A stretch of 64,000 nt of DNA, from positions 1,059,604 through 1,123,603 of the forward strand of contig JAHRYM010000002.1 in the NCBI GenBank assembly GCA_020622085.1, in the 5' to 3' direction. A program made the position numbers and the translations under genes. The first letter of the stretch is position 1. Each line of letters begins with the position of its first letter. The notes under the pieces are model-generated. The model was not told where the DNA came from. It saw nothing but the letters and a program-made list of their open reading frames with translations, and searched no databases. This document shows positions 28,640 through 36,170 of this stretch, piece by piece. The stretch is from Paracoccaceae bacterium. GTDB taxonomy: Bacteria > Pseudomonadota > Alphaproteobacteria > Rhodobacterales > Rhodobacteraceae.

Positions 28640-29947
28640 TTACAGGCGAAGGTCCAGCCCGCCGCCGGGTTCCGCAGAGGTCTGGACGCGATGATGGGCA
28701 GAGGGTTCGATACGGTGTCCGGACAGAAGTTCGGCAAGCCGGTTCTCAGTGGTCAGGGGGTCGTCCGGATCCGGCAAGAACTCGACGGTTCCTTGCCGGT
28801 TGCCCTGCTGAAAGCTGAAGCTCAACGACTGAAACCCAAGATCCTGCAGATCCTGCGCCAGTTGATCGATGTTCCGCTTCAGCAGGTCCAGCGTTTCAGG
28901 CCGATCCGCCGTCAATGTCACCGCGACACTGTCATCGCCTTGCGCGACGGTCATGCTCAAATGTCCGAGTTCCTTGCCAGAGAGGGAAATCTCGGCCGCA
29001 CCATGAGACGATCGCTGCTGGATGACTGCTTCCGAAATCTGGCGAAGCAAGGATTGCTCGGCCGAAACGTCGCGCACAGGAGACGCCGACAGGACTGTGG
29101 AAATCCGATCCGCCCGGCGCTCGGACGATGGATTGAGGGCGAGGGCATCAGCCTCTTCGCCGAAATCGCCAAGCATTTCCTCATTCGCGTTCGTGCCATC
29201 CTCCGTCCGCTTCAAAGCCTGCGGCGTTGCCCCGGCGCGATAGGCATCCTGTGCTGCGCCATCCCGCTGATCGGGGGAATCAAGGGCCGGAAGAAGCACT
29301 GATTCGTCCTGTCTGGCTTCGGTCCGACGTCCCTGGCCAGCGTTGTCTTGCAGGGCGCGGACCGTGATCCGGGCTTCGTTGTCGGAATGGCCGGTTCCCG
29401 GCCGCGTATCGCTTTCTTCGACGATTGCGACATTTTGGCCAGCGCGCCGTTCCGAAAGGCTTGCGGCTTCGGCAAGCGGGTCATTCTTTGCCGCACCGCC
29501 GGTCACGCTCGAGAAAGCAGCCGCGGTTTCATGCCCGGTATCCAAGGGCCAGATCACGCAGGGCTGGCCGGCTGCGGTGACGCCGTCCCAGGGACGGGAA
29601 AGATCCGTTTCCGCAGGTTTTCCGCAGCCATCGCTGGTATCCTCGCCGGGGGATGAGGGGTCCGATTCCACCAGCTTGTCCGAAGCCGCTGGTTCTGGTC
29701 CCTGCGTGGCGCGGGCCGAAGTGTCCGCGTCTGGCGCCGGGCCGGCGGGATGATCCTGTGGCCGCGAACCGGAAGTCGCCCGGGCAGCGCTGTTTGGATT
29801 GGCAACCTTGTCCGAAGCCCGCCGCAGAGCATCCCGCAGGACGGCATCGAAATCACTGTGATCGGGCCGGTCATCCCGGGACTTCCGCAAATCAATCCTC
29901 GATGCCGGCGTTGCCCTGGGATCAGCCGTCTGGAACATGGGAATCAT
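28640..29947 (-). CDS. fliK: Flagellar hook-length control protein, FliK-like
   Basis: A 435-residue protein. The N-terminal three quarters are low-complexity, hydrophilic and rich in Ala, Asp, Ser, Arg and Pro, as in FliK rulers. The C-terminal region (about 330-400) matches the Flg_hook domain: AEISLSGKELGHLSMTVAQ, VALTLTADRPET-like, LL..NIDQLAQDLQDLGF. The start at 29947 (AGAAGG upstream) replaces a longer frame whose N-terminus looks non-coding. It measures hook length and switches export specificity at the flagellar gate. It pairs with flgD, the hook cap. Confidence 0.8.
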   Translation of the reverse strand: MIPMFQTADPRATPASRIDLRKSRDDRPDHSDFDAVLRDALRRASDKVANPNSAARATSGSRPQDHPAGPAPDADTSARATQGPEPAASDKLVESDPSSPGEDTSDGCGKPAETDLSRPWDGVTAAGQPCVIWPLDTGHETAAAFSSVTGGAAKNDPLAEAASLSERRAGQNVAIVEESDTRPGTGHSDNEARITVRALQDNAGQGRRTEARQDESVLLPALDSPDQRDGAAQDAYRAGATPQALKRTEDGTNANEEMLGDFGEEADALALNPSSERRADRISTVLSASPVRDVSAEQSLLRQISEAVIQQRSSHGAAEISLSGKELGHLSMTVAQGDDSVAVTLTADRPETLDLLKRNIDQLAQDLQDLGFQSLSFSFQQGNRQGTVEFLPDPDDPLTTENRLAELLSGHRIEPSAHHRVQTSAEPGGGLDLRL

Positions 29948-30044
29948 CTGTAGCGACCTTCTGTCTTTCGCAACTGGTCGCAGAGGATCGTTACTTCTTA
30001 ATTTACCACGGCGTGGGATCGGTTGGAAAAACCGGAGAAAGCCC

Positions 30045-30323
30045 ATGATCACCCCGATGTCGAACACTCGCGCGCCTGATGCAGCACCGAGAACCGGCCC
30101 CTTGTGGGAAGCGGCGAGGGCGCTCGAGGCCAGTTTTCTCTCGCAAATGCTGACCTCGGCAGGTCTTGGCACTGTCTCGGAAGGGTTCGGCGGCGGCATT
30201 GGCGAGGACCAGTTCGCATCCCTGATGCGTGACGAACAGGCCAGGGCAATGGCCAATGCCGGCGGCATCGGTCTTGCCGAATCGATCTTCAAGTCCCTGG
30301 CAACGAGGGCAGGCGATGCGTGA
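30045..30323 (+). CDS. Rod-binding protein (FlgJ N-terminal-domain type)
   Basis: A 92-residue protein equal to the rod-binding domain of FlgJ, without the peptidoglycan-hydrolase half, as in many alphaproteobacteria. It has the family pattern LW.AA.ALEASFLSQML, GFGGGIGEDQFASLM..EQA and GIGLAESIFKSL. GGAGA is 8 nt before the ATG. It probably helps rod assembly in the periplasm. Its stop overlaps the flgN-like gene start. Confidence 0.82.
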   Translation: MITPMSNTRAPDAAPRTGPLWEAARALEASFLSQMLTSAGLGTVSEGFGGGIGEDQFASLMRDEQARAMANAGGIGLAESIFKSLATRAGDA

Positions 30324-30669
30324 GATCGATCATCTTCTGACCGATGTCGAAGGCGTGCTTGAGACTGAGCGAAACCTGTTGCGAAACGGCACCTTCGACG
30401 GGCTGCCCCAGCTGGCCTTGCGCAAGGAGCAGCTGATCGAACGGATCGCCGATCATCCCGATGCAGCAACCGTGGCACTTCTTGAACGCGTCATGTCGAA
30501 GGCGCAGGCCAACCTGGCGTTGTTCGTGGCCGCACAAAACGGCTTGCGCACCGCGCAGGAAAGGCTGGATCAGATCCGTAATCTTGCCTCCACGCTACAG
30601 ACCTATGACAACACCGGCCGGACCAGGGCCTTCTCGACGCCGATCGTGCGGCATGAACGCAGAGCCTGA
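30316..30669 (+). CDS. FlgN-like flagellar export chaperone
   Basis: A 117-residue protein, mostly helical with likely coiled coil (residues about 5-95), starting inside the end of the rod-binding gene. The LLTDVEGVLETERNLLRNG and LALRKEQLIERI segments resemble the FlgN family of chaperones for hook-associated proteins FlgK and FlgL. Identification rests on size, helical character and context rather than strong motifs. Confidence 0.55.
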   Translation: MREIDHLLTDVEGVLETERNLLRNGTFDGLPQLALRKEQLIERIADHPDAATVALLERVMSKAQANLALFVAAQNGLRTAQERLDQIRNLASTLQTYDNTGRTRAFSTPIVRHERRA

Positions 30670-30821
30670 TTTGCGGCCGGCGCCGTTCGATAAAACTGCG
30701 CGCAAATCAGCTCTGACCTTAGCGAAACCTTATGGATTGCACGGCAGGTTGGTCCTGCATCCCGAGGATGGCGCCCCAGACCGGACACACCGGCTGAAGG
30801 CATGGGTCAGAAACCTTTTGT

Positions 30822-30861
30822 GCCGCGTCTCGCGGCAACTGAAACCTGGCGCAAAGCGCCA
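30822..30861 (+). promoter_or_regulatory. Tandem hairpins in the flagellin 5' leader
   Basis: Two perfect 6-bp hairpins with 3-nt loops follow each other: GCCGCG-TCT-CGCGGC (30822-30836) and TGGCGC-AAA-GCGCCA (30847-30861). The second ends 7 nt before the AAAGGA ribosome-binding site of flagellin. In Caulobacter, FlbT acts on the flagellin mRNA leader; flaF and flbT are encoded just downstream here. Function is inferred. Confidence 0.5.
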
Positions 30862-30881
30862 CCTCTCGAAAGGACGACGTC

Positions 30882-32174
30882 ATGTCGAGCATTCTGACGA
30901 ACAACAGCGCGATGGTCGCGCTGCAATCCCTCAAGGCGATCAATACCAACCTCAACCGCACCCAGGTCGAGATTTCGACCGGCAAGGCAGTTGGCTCGGC
31001 CAAGGACAATGCCGCGGTCTGGGCGATCTCGAAGGTCATGGAGTCAGATGTCCAGGGCTTCAAGGGCATCGCTGAAAGTCTGTCGCTCGGGGAAACGACC
31101 GTTGCGGTTGCCCGTCAGGCCTCCGAAACCGTTACCGGCCTGTTGAACGATATCAAGTCCAAGATCGTGGCCGCTCAGGAAGACAACAAGGATCGCGCGA
31201 AGCTGCAGACCGATATCGTTGCGTTGCGCAAGACGATCGAATCGGTGGTCAAGACGGCGCAGTTCAATGGTCTGAACCTGGTCGATGGAACTGTGTCGAG
31301 CACCAACGCGAACGGGGCGACCGGCGTCAATGTGCTGGCCTCGCTTGACCGGTCGTCCGACGGGTCGGTGGTTGCCGGACAGATCGGCGTGGACGTAAAG
31401 AACCTGTCGCTGTCTCAAGGCACCGCGCTGACTTCGGCGGCCGCCAGCATCGGGACGGACCCCGGTGCCGCAGGTGTGCTGGATGCCAACGATGGCGGGA
31501 CGAACGACTCGATCACTCTCGACACCTTCGCCTTCCTCGACAATGCCGGTGGCGCAACCGGCACGGCCGCCCTGAGCCGGACGGCTGCAGGTGTGGTGAA
31601 TGCGGTGGACACGGGGCTTGTCGAGGGCGATCAGCTGAAACTGAGGATCGGCAGCGTCGAAGGCCGCTACACCATCAAGGTGGGCGATACCGCCGAAGCC
31701 ATTGTCAGCGGCATCAAGAACGCGCTGATCGCCGGCGGACTGGATGACACTGCGTTCACGCTCGACATCGACACCACCACAAACCAGCTGAAGGTCACCA
31801 ACAACACCAACCAGGCGGCTGCCTTCTCGTTTGCGGCAACCCGAGGAACGGGTGGTCTTGCCGATCTGGCAACCGTTGATGTCTCGACCGCCGCGGGAGC
31901 GCAGGCAGCACTTGGCCAGATCGAGGGCATGATCCAGACCTCGATCAACGCCGCAGCCGAGTTCGGTTCGGTTGAAAAGCGCATCAGCATCCAGAACGAC
32001 TTTGTCGGCCAGCTCTCGGATGCCCTGAAGTCAGGGATCGGCGCTCTGGTCGACGCCAATATGGAAGAAGCCTCGGCGCGTCTTCAGGCCCTTCAAACCC
32101 AGCAGCAACTGGGCATCCAGGCCCTGTCGATCGCCAACCAGGCGCCGCAGACCATCCTCGCACTGTTCCGCTGA
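30882..32174 (+). CDS. fliC: Flagellin
   Basis: A 430-residue filament protein. The conserved N-terminal D0/D1 helix begins SSILTNNSAMVALQSLK and continues with QVEISTGKAVGSAKDNAA. The C-terminal D1/D0 half contains IQNDFVGQLSDALKSGIGALVDANMEEASARLQALQ-type sequence (key parts DANMEEASARLQ and LSIANQAPQTILALFR at the end). The central residues about 140-300 are the variable, surface-exposed domain, rich in Thr, Ala, Asp and Gly. AAAGGACG lies before the ATG, behind two hairpins. It is followed by a stem-loop, flaF and flbT. Confidence 0.97.
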   Translation: MSSILTNNSAMVALQSLKAINTNLNRTQVEISTGKAVGSAKDNAAVWAISKVMESDVQGFKGIAESLSLGETTVAVARQASETVTGLLNDIKSKIVAAQEDNKDRAKLQTDIVALRKTIESVVKTAQFNGLNLVDGTVSSTNANGATGVNVLASLDRSSDGSVVAGQIGVDVKNLSLSQGTALTSAAASIGTDPGAAGVLDANDGGTNDSITLDTFAFLDNAGGATGTAALSRTAAGVVNAVDTGLVEGDQLKLRIGSVEGRYTIKVGDTAEAIVSGIKNALIAGGLDDTAFTLDIDTTTNQLKVTNNTNQAAAFSFAATRGTGGLADLATVDVSTAAGAQAALGQIEGMIQTSINAAAEFGSVEKRISIQNDFVGQLSDALKSGIGALVDANMEEASARLQALQTQQQLGIQALSIANQAPQTILALFR

Positions 32175-32181
32175 TCTGATC

Positions 32182-32208
32182 GGGCCCGGGCGTCAATCGC
32201 CCGGGTCT
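32182..32208 (+). terminator. GC-rich stem-loop after flagellin
   Basis: CCCGGGCG (32185-32192) and CGCCCGGG (32198-32205) form a perfect 8-bp stem with a 5-nt loop, extendable by wobble pairs. What follows (TCTTCCCC) is only weakly U-rich, so this may be a partial terminator or a 3' stabiliser that lets flagellin mRNA exceed flaF-flbT. Confidence 0.55.
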
Positions 32209-32236
32209 TCCCCTGGCACATATCAAGGAATTTCCC

Positions 32237-32617
32237 GTGAACGCACACTTCATGGCGCAGGCAGCCTATGCCGGCAGGGATGCGGCGACCCGGACGCCTC
32301 GGGCGATCGAATATGCGGTCTTTGCGCGTATCACTCAGCGCCTGCGCGCCGCAGCAGAGTCGGACATGCCCGGAGGTTTTGCAGAGCTTGCCCGCGCCCT
32401 GCACGACAACCGCAAGCTTTGGGCAACACTTGCCATGGACCTTTCCGACGACGGAAACGCCCTTCCCGCCACCTTGCGCGCGCGTCTTTTCTATCTCGCG
32501 GACTTTACCGCCCAGTATACGTCCAAGGTTCTGGCCGCCGAAGCCAAGGTCGACGTCCTGATCGATATCAATACCGCCGTCATGCGCGGCCTGCAGCCTC
32601 AGGAGGCCGTCAGATGA
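32237..32617 (+). CDS. flaF: Flagellar biosynthesis regulator FlaF
   Basis: A 126-residue cytoplasmic protein starting with GTG behind AAGGAA. It matches FlaF in A.AYAGRD, the E..VF..ITQRL helix, LHDNRKLWATLAMDL and LPA.LRARLFYLADFT. In Caulobacter, FlaF is needed for flagellin synthesis and acts against FlbT; it also binds flagellin. The flbT start codon lies inside its stop codon region (overlap of 4 nt). Confidence 0.9.
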   Translation: MNAHFMAQAAYAGRDAATRTPRAIEYAVFARITQRLRAAAESDMPGGFAELARALHDNRKLWATLAMDLSDDGNALPATLRARLFYLADFTAQYTSKVLAAEAKVDVLIDINTAVMRGLQPQEAVR

Positions 32618-33018
32618 ACGGGCTTGTGCTGAAGCTGGCGCCGAAGGAAAGGCTTCTGGTCAATGGTGCCGTGATCGAGAATGGTGAGCGCCGGTCCCGT
32701 CTGGCGATCCTGACCCCGAATGCACACATACTGCGTTTGCGCGACGCAATTCATCCCGAACAGGTCAACACCCCGGTCCGGCGGGTCTGCTATATCGTGC
32801 AGCTGGTCCTCTCGGGCGACGCCGACCCAGAGGAAGCCCGACTCCAGCTACTGCGCGGAATCGAGCAGCTGAGCCAGATCCTGACCGATCCCGACAGCCG
32901 CTTGCACCTGACCAATGCGACCGCCGCGGTTCTCGAGGGGCAGTATTATCCGGCGCTGAAAGCACTCCGGCTTCTGTTGCCACGGGAGGAGCGGCTGTTC
33001 GCGGCCGCGTCGGCGTGA
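32614..33018 (+). CDS. flbT: Flagellar biosynthesis repressor FlbT
   Basis: A 134-residue protein with a perfect AGGAGG seven nt before ATG. It matches FlbT in LKLAPKERLLVNGAVIENG, LAILTPNAHILRLRDAIHPE and TPVRR.CYI.QL.LSGDAD. In Caulobacter, FlbT represses flagellin translation by acting on the mRNA leader until hook assembly is complete. Here it is coupled to flaF and to the DUF1217 gene, all after flagellin. Confidence 0.93.
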   Translation: MNGLVLKLAPKERLLVNGAVIENGERRSRLAILTPNAHILRLRDAIHPEQVNTPVRRVCYIVQLVLSGDADPEEARLQLLRGIEQLSQILTDPDSRLHLTNATAAVLEGQYYPALKALRLLLPREERLFAAASA

Positions 33019-33797
33019 TGTATGCGCCGATCATTCCCCTGGCGGGATATCCGGGCTGGACGTTCCTGCAGAAGACGGCAGCCCGGCAGAAGGCCGTATT
33101 GAACAAGAGCCCCGAGCTCGTCCGCGACATCGACCATTTTCGTGCCAAGATCGGCAAGGTCAGGACGGCGGATGAACTGGTTGGTGATCGTCGTCTGCTT
33201 TCGGTGGCCCTGACTGCCTTTGGTCTTGAGGGTGACATAAACAACAAGGCGTTCATCCGGAAGATCCTTGCCGAGGGAACGCAAAAGGACACGGCCTTTG
33301 CCAATCGGCTTGCCGACAAGCGCTACCTCGAATTCTCGCGCGCCTTCGCTCTGGATACAGGCGAGCCGAACACCGGGAATACTTCCTTCGTGGAACAGAT
33401 CGTCGCTGCCTATCAGGCGCGCAGCTGGGAAACCGCGGTCGGGGGCGTCAACAACGACTTGCGCCTCGGCCTGAATGCCCAACGTGAACTGGCCACCATC
33501 GCCGCAAGCGGCTCGACCAGTGATACAAAATGGCTCTCTGTTCTGGCCTCGCCCCCGCTTCGCAATGTCATTCAGGGGGCCTTTGGTCTTCCGTCTTCCT
33601 TTGCATCTGTCGATCTGGACACTCAGATGTCAGTGCTGCGCAAGCGCAGCCAGCAGATATTCGGCAGCAGCGAGATCGAACAGTTCAAGGATCCTGCGAA
33701 TATGGAAAGGCTTGTGAAGCTCTTCCTCGTCAGAAGCCAGGCATCGCTTGCGCCAACGTCTTCCGCTGCAATGGCACTTGGCCTCTTGCGGGGCTGA
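33018..33797 (+). CDS. DUF1217 domain-containing flagellar-cluster protein
   Basis: A protein of about 259 residues matching DUF1217, a family found in alphaproteobacterial flagellar clusters. It has repeated LVGDRRLLSVALTAFGLEGDI..K.FI.KIL-type sequence (key parts RRLLSVALTAFGLEGD and IRKILAEGT) and a second helical half. Start is either the ATG at 33018 or the GTG at 33015, both overlapping the flbT stop. It is soluble by sequence and its role is unknown; context suggests flagellar assembly or secretion. Confidence 0.8.
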   Translation: MYAPIIPLAGYPGWTFLQKTAARQKAVLNKSPELVRDIDHFRAKIGKVRTADELVGDRRLLSVALTAFGLEGDINNKAFIRKILAEGTQKDTAFANRLADKRYLEFSRAFALDTGEPNTGNTSFVEQIVAAYQARSWETAVGGVNNDLRLGLNAQRELATIAASGSTSDTKWLSVLASPPLRNVIQGAFGLPSSFASVDLDTQMSVLRKRSQQIFGSSEIEQFKDPANMERLVKLFLVRSQASLAPTSSAAMALGLLRG

Positions 33798-33830
33798 CAC
33801 GGGGGACATGAATGGCGTGTCCCCCGTGTC
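33796..33830 (+). terminator. 13-bp perfect stem-loop ending the flagellar operon
   Basis: GACACGGGGGACA (33796-33808) pairs perfectly with TGTCCCCCGTGTC (33818-33830) around a 9-nt loop. It begins inside the DUF1217 stop codon. There is no T-run, so it may stop transcription with Rho or protect the mRNA 3' end; it separates the flagellar genes from a convergent small membrane protein. Confidence 0.6.
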
Positions 33831-33854
33831 GCAGGAGGTTCATACATGGGAACG

Positions 33855-34160
33855 TCATGGTGCGGTCGTCGTCGCCGGAGGTGTTCCGGTGCTGGTGGAT
33901 GGGGCGGGTTCGGGCGCCGTAGTGGTGACTGGTGGGGTTTCGGTCGGCGTGGTATCCGGTGTGGTAGTGGCTGTCCTAGTGTCCGTCGGGGTCGTGGCGG
34001 CCGTGGTAGCGGGGGCGGTGACGATACCGGTCTCGCGCGGAGTCGACACAAACCACACGACTGCCGCCAAAAGGGCGATGACTGCGGCAACGATAAAGTA
34101 AAGGCTGTTGTTTCCGTCGCGCTGAGGCGGCTCGGGGGGAATGGGGCGTTGCGGGTCCAT
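33855..34160 (-). CDS. Small single-pass membrane protein with Thr/Pro-rich tail
   Basis: A protein of about 101 residues that I do not recognise. The start at 34160 has AAGGAGT in front (an upstream in-frame start at 34196 is possible). Residues about 1-18 are Pro-rich and cytoplasmic, about 20-40 form one transmembrane helix (LYFIVAAVIALLAAVVWFV), and the last roughly 55 residues are almost only Thr, Pro, Ala and Glu. Such tails often cross the periplasm or carry O-glycans. It lies downstream of the NfeD/SPFH genes on the same strand, 84 nt away. Confidence 0.65.
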   Translation of the reverse strand: MDPQRPIPPEPPQRDGNNSLYFIVAAVIALLAAVVWFVSTPRETGIVTAPATTAATTPTDTRTATTTPDTTPTETPPVTTTAPEPAPSTSTGTPPATTTAP

Positions 34161-34244
34161 GGCCGACTCCTTCCTGGATGCACATTGACCCGTCAACGCT
34201 CCCGGCTGGCAACGGTTCCCGAATGTCTGACGGCCGCTCCTGCG

Positions 34245-34523
34245 TCAGCGATGGTCGTTGATGTCCTTGTGCCAGATCTTGATCTCGCTGCGCCTCACAC
34301 CGAAAACCGCCCTGAGCAGCGCCCAGCAGGCAAGCGAGGCCAGCGCAAAAGCCAGAACGATCCAGGCCAGCGACTGGCCCAGAAGCCCAAGCAGGATCAG
34401 CGCGCCCGTCAGCACCGCCCCCAGCGCGAAGCCGAGCAGAACGAAGCCCGATACCAGCACTTCGAGCATGGCAAGAACAACGCCCGCCGCGATCCAGACC
34501 CACCAAGCCTGCCAAAGCATCAT
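34245..34523 (-). CDS. NfeD-like membrane protein (short form)
   Basis: A 92-residue protein with three hydrophobic helices and a short polar C-terminal tail. It has the organisation of the membrane part of NfeD proteins (W.W...G..L...E....GF.LL..A..A) but lacks the C-terminal OB-fold. It overlaps the SPFH gene by 4 nt; NfeD and SPFH/stomatin proteins are nearly always encoded together and act as a membrane-microdomain pair. Confidence 0.78.
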   Translation of the reverse strand: MMLWQAWWVWIAAGVVLAMLEVLVSGFVLLGFALGAVLTGALILLGLLGQSLAWIVLAFALASLACWALLRAVFGVRRSEIKIWHKDINDHR

Positions 34524-35401
34524 CCGCGTCCCCGAAGCTGCTTGAAGGCGTCGCCAAAGGCTTCGACGATGTTTGCGGGCAGGATCACGGTCTGCTTGCC
34601 GGCGCCCTCACTGATCTTGGTCATCGCTTCGACCTGTTTCAGCGCTACCTGATACTGTGCTGCCTCTATGCCGTTTTCCTTGATCGCCTTGGCCACCACT
34701 TCGGTTGCATAGGCCTCGGCATCCGCGGTGATGCGGCGGGCCTTGGCGACCTGTTCGGCGGCATAAAGCTCGGCATCGGCGTTCAGTTCGACCGCGCGCT
34801 TCTTGCCCTCGGCCTCGGTCACCTGCGCGCGGCGCGCCCGCTCGGCGTTCAGCTGCTGCAGCATCGCGGCCCGCGTCGCCTCGTCCAGGTTGACGTCCAG
34901 GATTTCCACCCGCGTCACCTCGATCCCCCAGTCATCGACAACCTGCGCCAGTGCATCGCGGATCTTGCCGATCAGCGCGGCGCGGTTCGACTGCACGTGA
35001 TCCAGGTCCATCGTGCCGATTTCCGCCCGCACGATCCCCGCTACCGTTGTTGCAATTGCAGCATCCACATCGCGGATCCGGTAGACGGTCTTTTCCGGTT
35101 CGGTAATCCGGTAGAAAACGCTGGTATCGACCGTGACCAGCACGTTGTCGGCGGTGATGGTATCCTGCTTGTGCGTGGGCAATTGCCGTTCCAGCACCGA
35201 AATGCGGTGCGCCACCTTGTCGAGAAACGGCACGATGAAGTTGATCCCCGGCCCCAGCACCGCGCGCAGACGTCCGAAACGTTCGACGACATGCTTTTCG
35301 CTTTGCGGGACAATCCGGACCCCCAGAAAGATACAAAGTATGACAAAGGTGGCAAGAGACAGCAGGACAGCATTGCCGCCTATGAATTCATTGATGTCCA
35401 T
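34520..35401 (-). CDS. SPFH/Band 7 (stomatin/QmcA-like) membrane protein
   Basis: A 293-residue protein with one N-terminal transmembrane segment (residues about 10-28) followed by the Band 7 domain: VPQSEKHVVERFGR, PGINFIVPFLDKV, RISVLERQLPTHKQDTITADNV, and a long alanine/glutamate-rich helix (EQVAKARRITADAEAYA). Members form large cage-like oligomers that partner membrane proteases and NfeD proteins. It is coupled by ATGA overlap to the NfeD-like gene. Confidence 0.92.
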   Translation of the reverse strand: MDINEFIGGNAVLLSLATFVILCIFLGVRIVPQSEKHVVERFGRLRAVLGPGINFIVPFLDKVAHRISVLERQLPTHKQDTITADNVLVTVDTSVFYRITEPEKTVYRIRDVDAAIATTVAGIVRAEIGTMDLDHVQSNRAALIGKIRDALAQVVDDWGIEVTRVEILDVNLDEATRAAMLQQLNAERARRAQVTEAEGKKRAVELNADAELYAAEQVAKARRITADAEAYATEVVAKAIKENGIEAAQYQVALKQVEAMTKISEGAGKQTVILPANIVEAFGDAFKQLRGRG

Positions 35402-35485
35402 ATCGGCGCTCCAAGGCTTCGGTGGGGCCGAGTCTGGGTCAGGTTTGGTTCAAAGGCAAGGGTGGCCCCCCGCACCCCGTCCGGG

Positions 35486-36100
35486 TCAAGCAGGCGTCGG
35501 GCGGAGCGCCAGCGCGCTGCCCGCCTGATCGACCCGGGTGAACCCTTGCGCGAGAAGATCGGCCGCGCAACGCGTCGGGCCTTCCCAGTCACCTACATCA
35601 TGCAAGACCACAATCGCACCGGGATGCAGGTGCCTCCGCCATGCCGCGATATCCGCGCTGACCGCCGCATAGGAATGATCGGCATCCAGGAACAACAGCG
35701 CCACCTTGCCTGCGACCCGACCTGCGGCCTCGGTTGAAGTCATGCGCCAGGGTTCGACCCGCGTGGAAAGCCCGGCCCGCCCGGTGTTGTGCAGGAAGGC
35801 TGCCAGCGTATCGACAGAGCCTGCGATGTCTAGCGTGGTGGGGTCGAAATGGCTTTCGCCCGGCTGGTGTTCGGGTGATCCGGCAAAAGTATCGACGGAC
35901 AGCAATCGATGCCCCTCCGGCAGGGCGCTGGCCATGGCGATGGCAGAGCGGCCCTGATAGGCTCCGACCTCGACACAGATGCCCGCGGGGTGTTGGCGTG
36001 CTGCCAGGTGATGCAGCAGTCTCGCCTCCTCAATGGTCAACCATCCCGGCACGCCCTTCAGGCTTTTCTCCCATTTCGCCGCCATCCAGTGTCCCGCCAT
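35486..36100 (-). CDS. Class I SAM-dependent methyltransferase (Methyltransf_24 type)
   Basis: A 204-residue soluble enzyme. The start at 36100 is chosen for GGAGA upstream and because the longer frame overlaps the dinB coding region. It shows the SAM-binding motif CVEVGAYQGRSAIAMA, an acidic turn LLSVDTF and the post-motif LLFLDADHSYAAVSADI, as in small O-methyltransferases and glycan-cluster methyltransferases. Substrate unknown. It is divergent from dinB with 70 nt between. Confidence 0.8.
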   Translation of the reverse strand: MAGHWMAAKWEKSLKGVPGWLTIEEARLLHHLAARQHPAGICVEVGAYQGRSAIAMASALPEGHRLLSVDTFAGSPEHQPGESHFDPTTLDIAGSVDTLAAFLHNTGRAGLSTRVEPWRMTSTEAAGRVAGKVALLFLDADHSYAAVSADIAAWRRHLHPGAIVVLHDVGDWEGPTRCAADLLAQGFTRVDQAGSALALRPTPA

Positions 36101-36170
36101 GTGGCTTCTCCCTGCCTGCCGTTGTGCAATCCGCTCGGCATCTCCTGGCCGAAGCTGTATCCATGGTTCT

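Noticed and set aside
30670..30821. Sigma-28 promoter of flagellin
   Set aside because: A GCCG...GATAA-like box occurs near 30688 but without a matching TAAA element at the right distance.
33846..34652. Plus-strand frame behind a perfect AGGAGG
   Set aside because: The ribosome-binding-like sequence is tempting, but the product is a mirror of the Thr-rich tail and of the NfeD/SPFH genes and looks like random Gly/Arg/Gln sequence.
36033..36170. N-terminal extension of dinB by 46 codons
   Set aside because: It overlaps the methyltransferase start region and the encoded sequence is not DinB-like; the zinc-ribbon start at 36171 is preferred.
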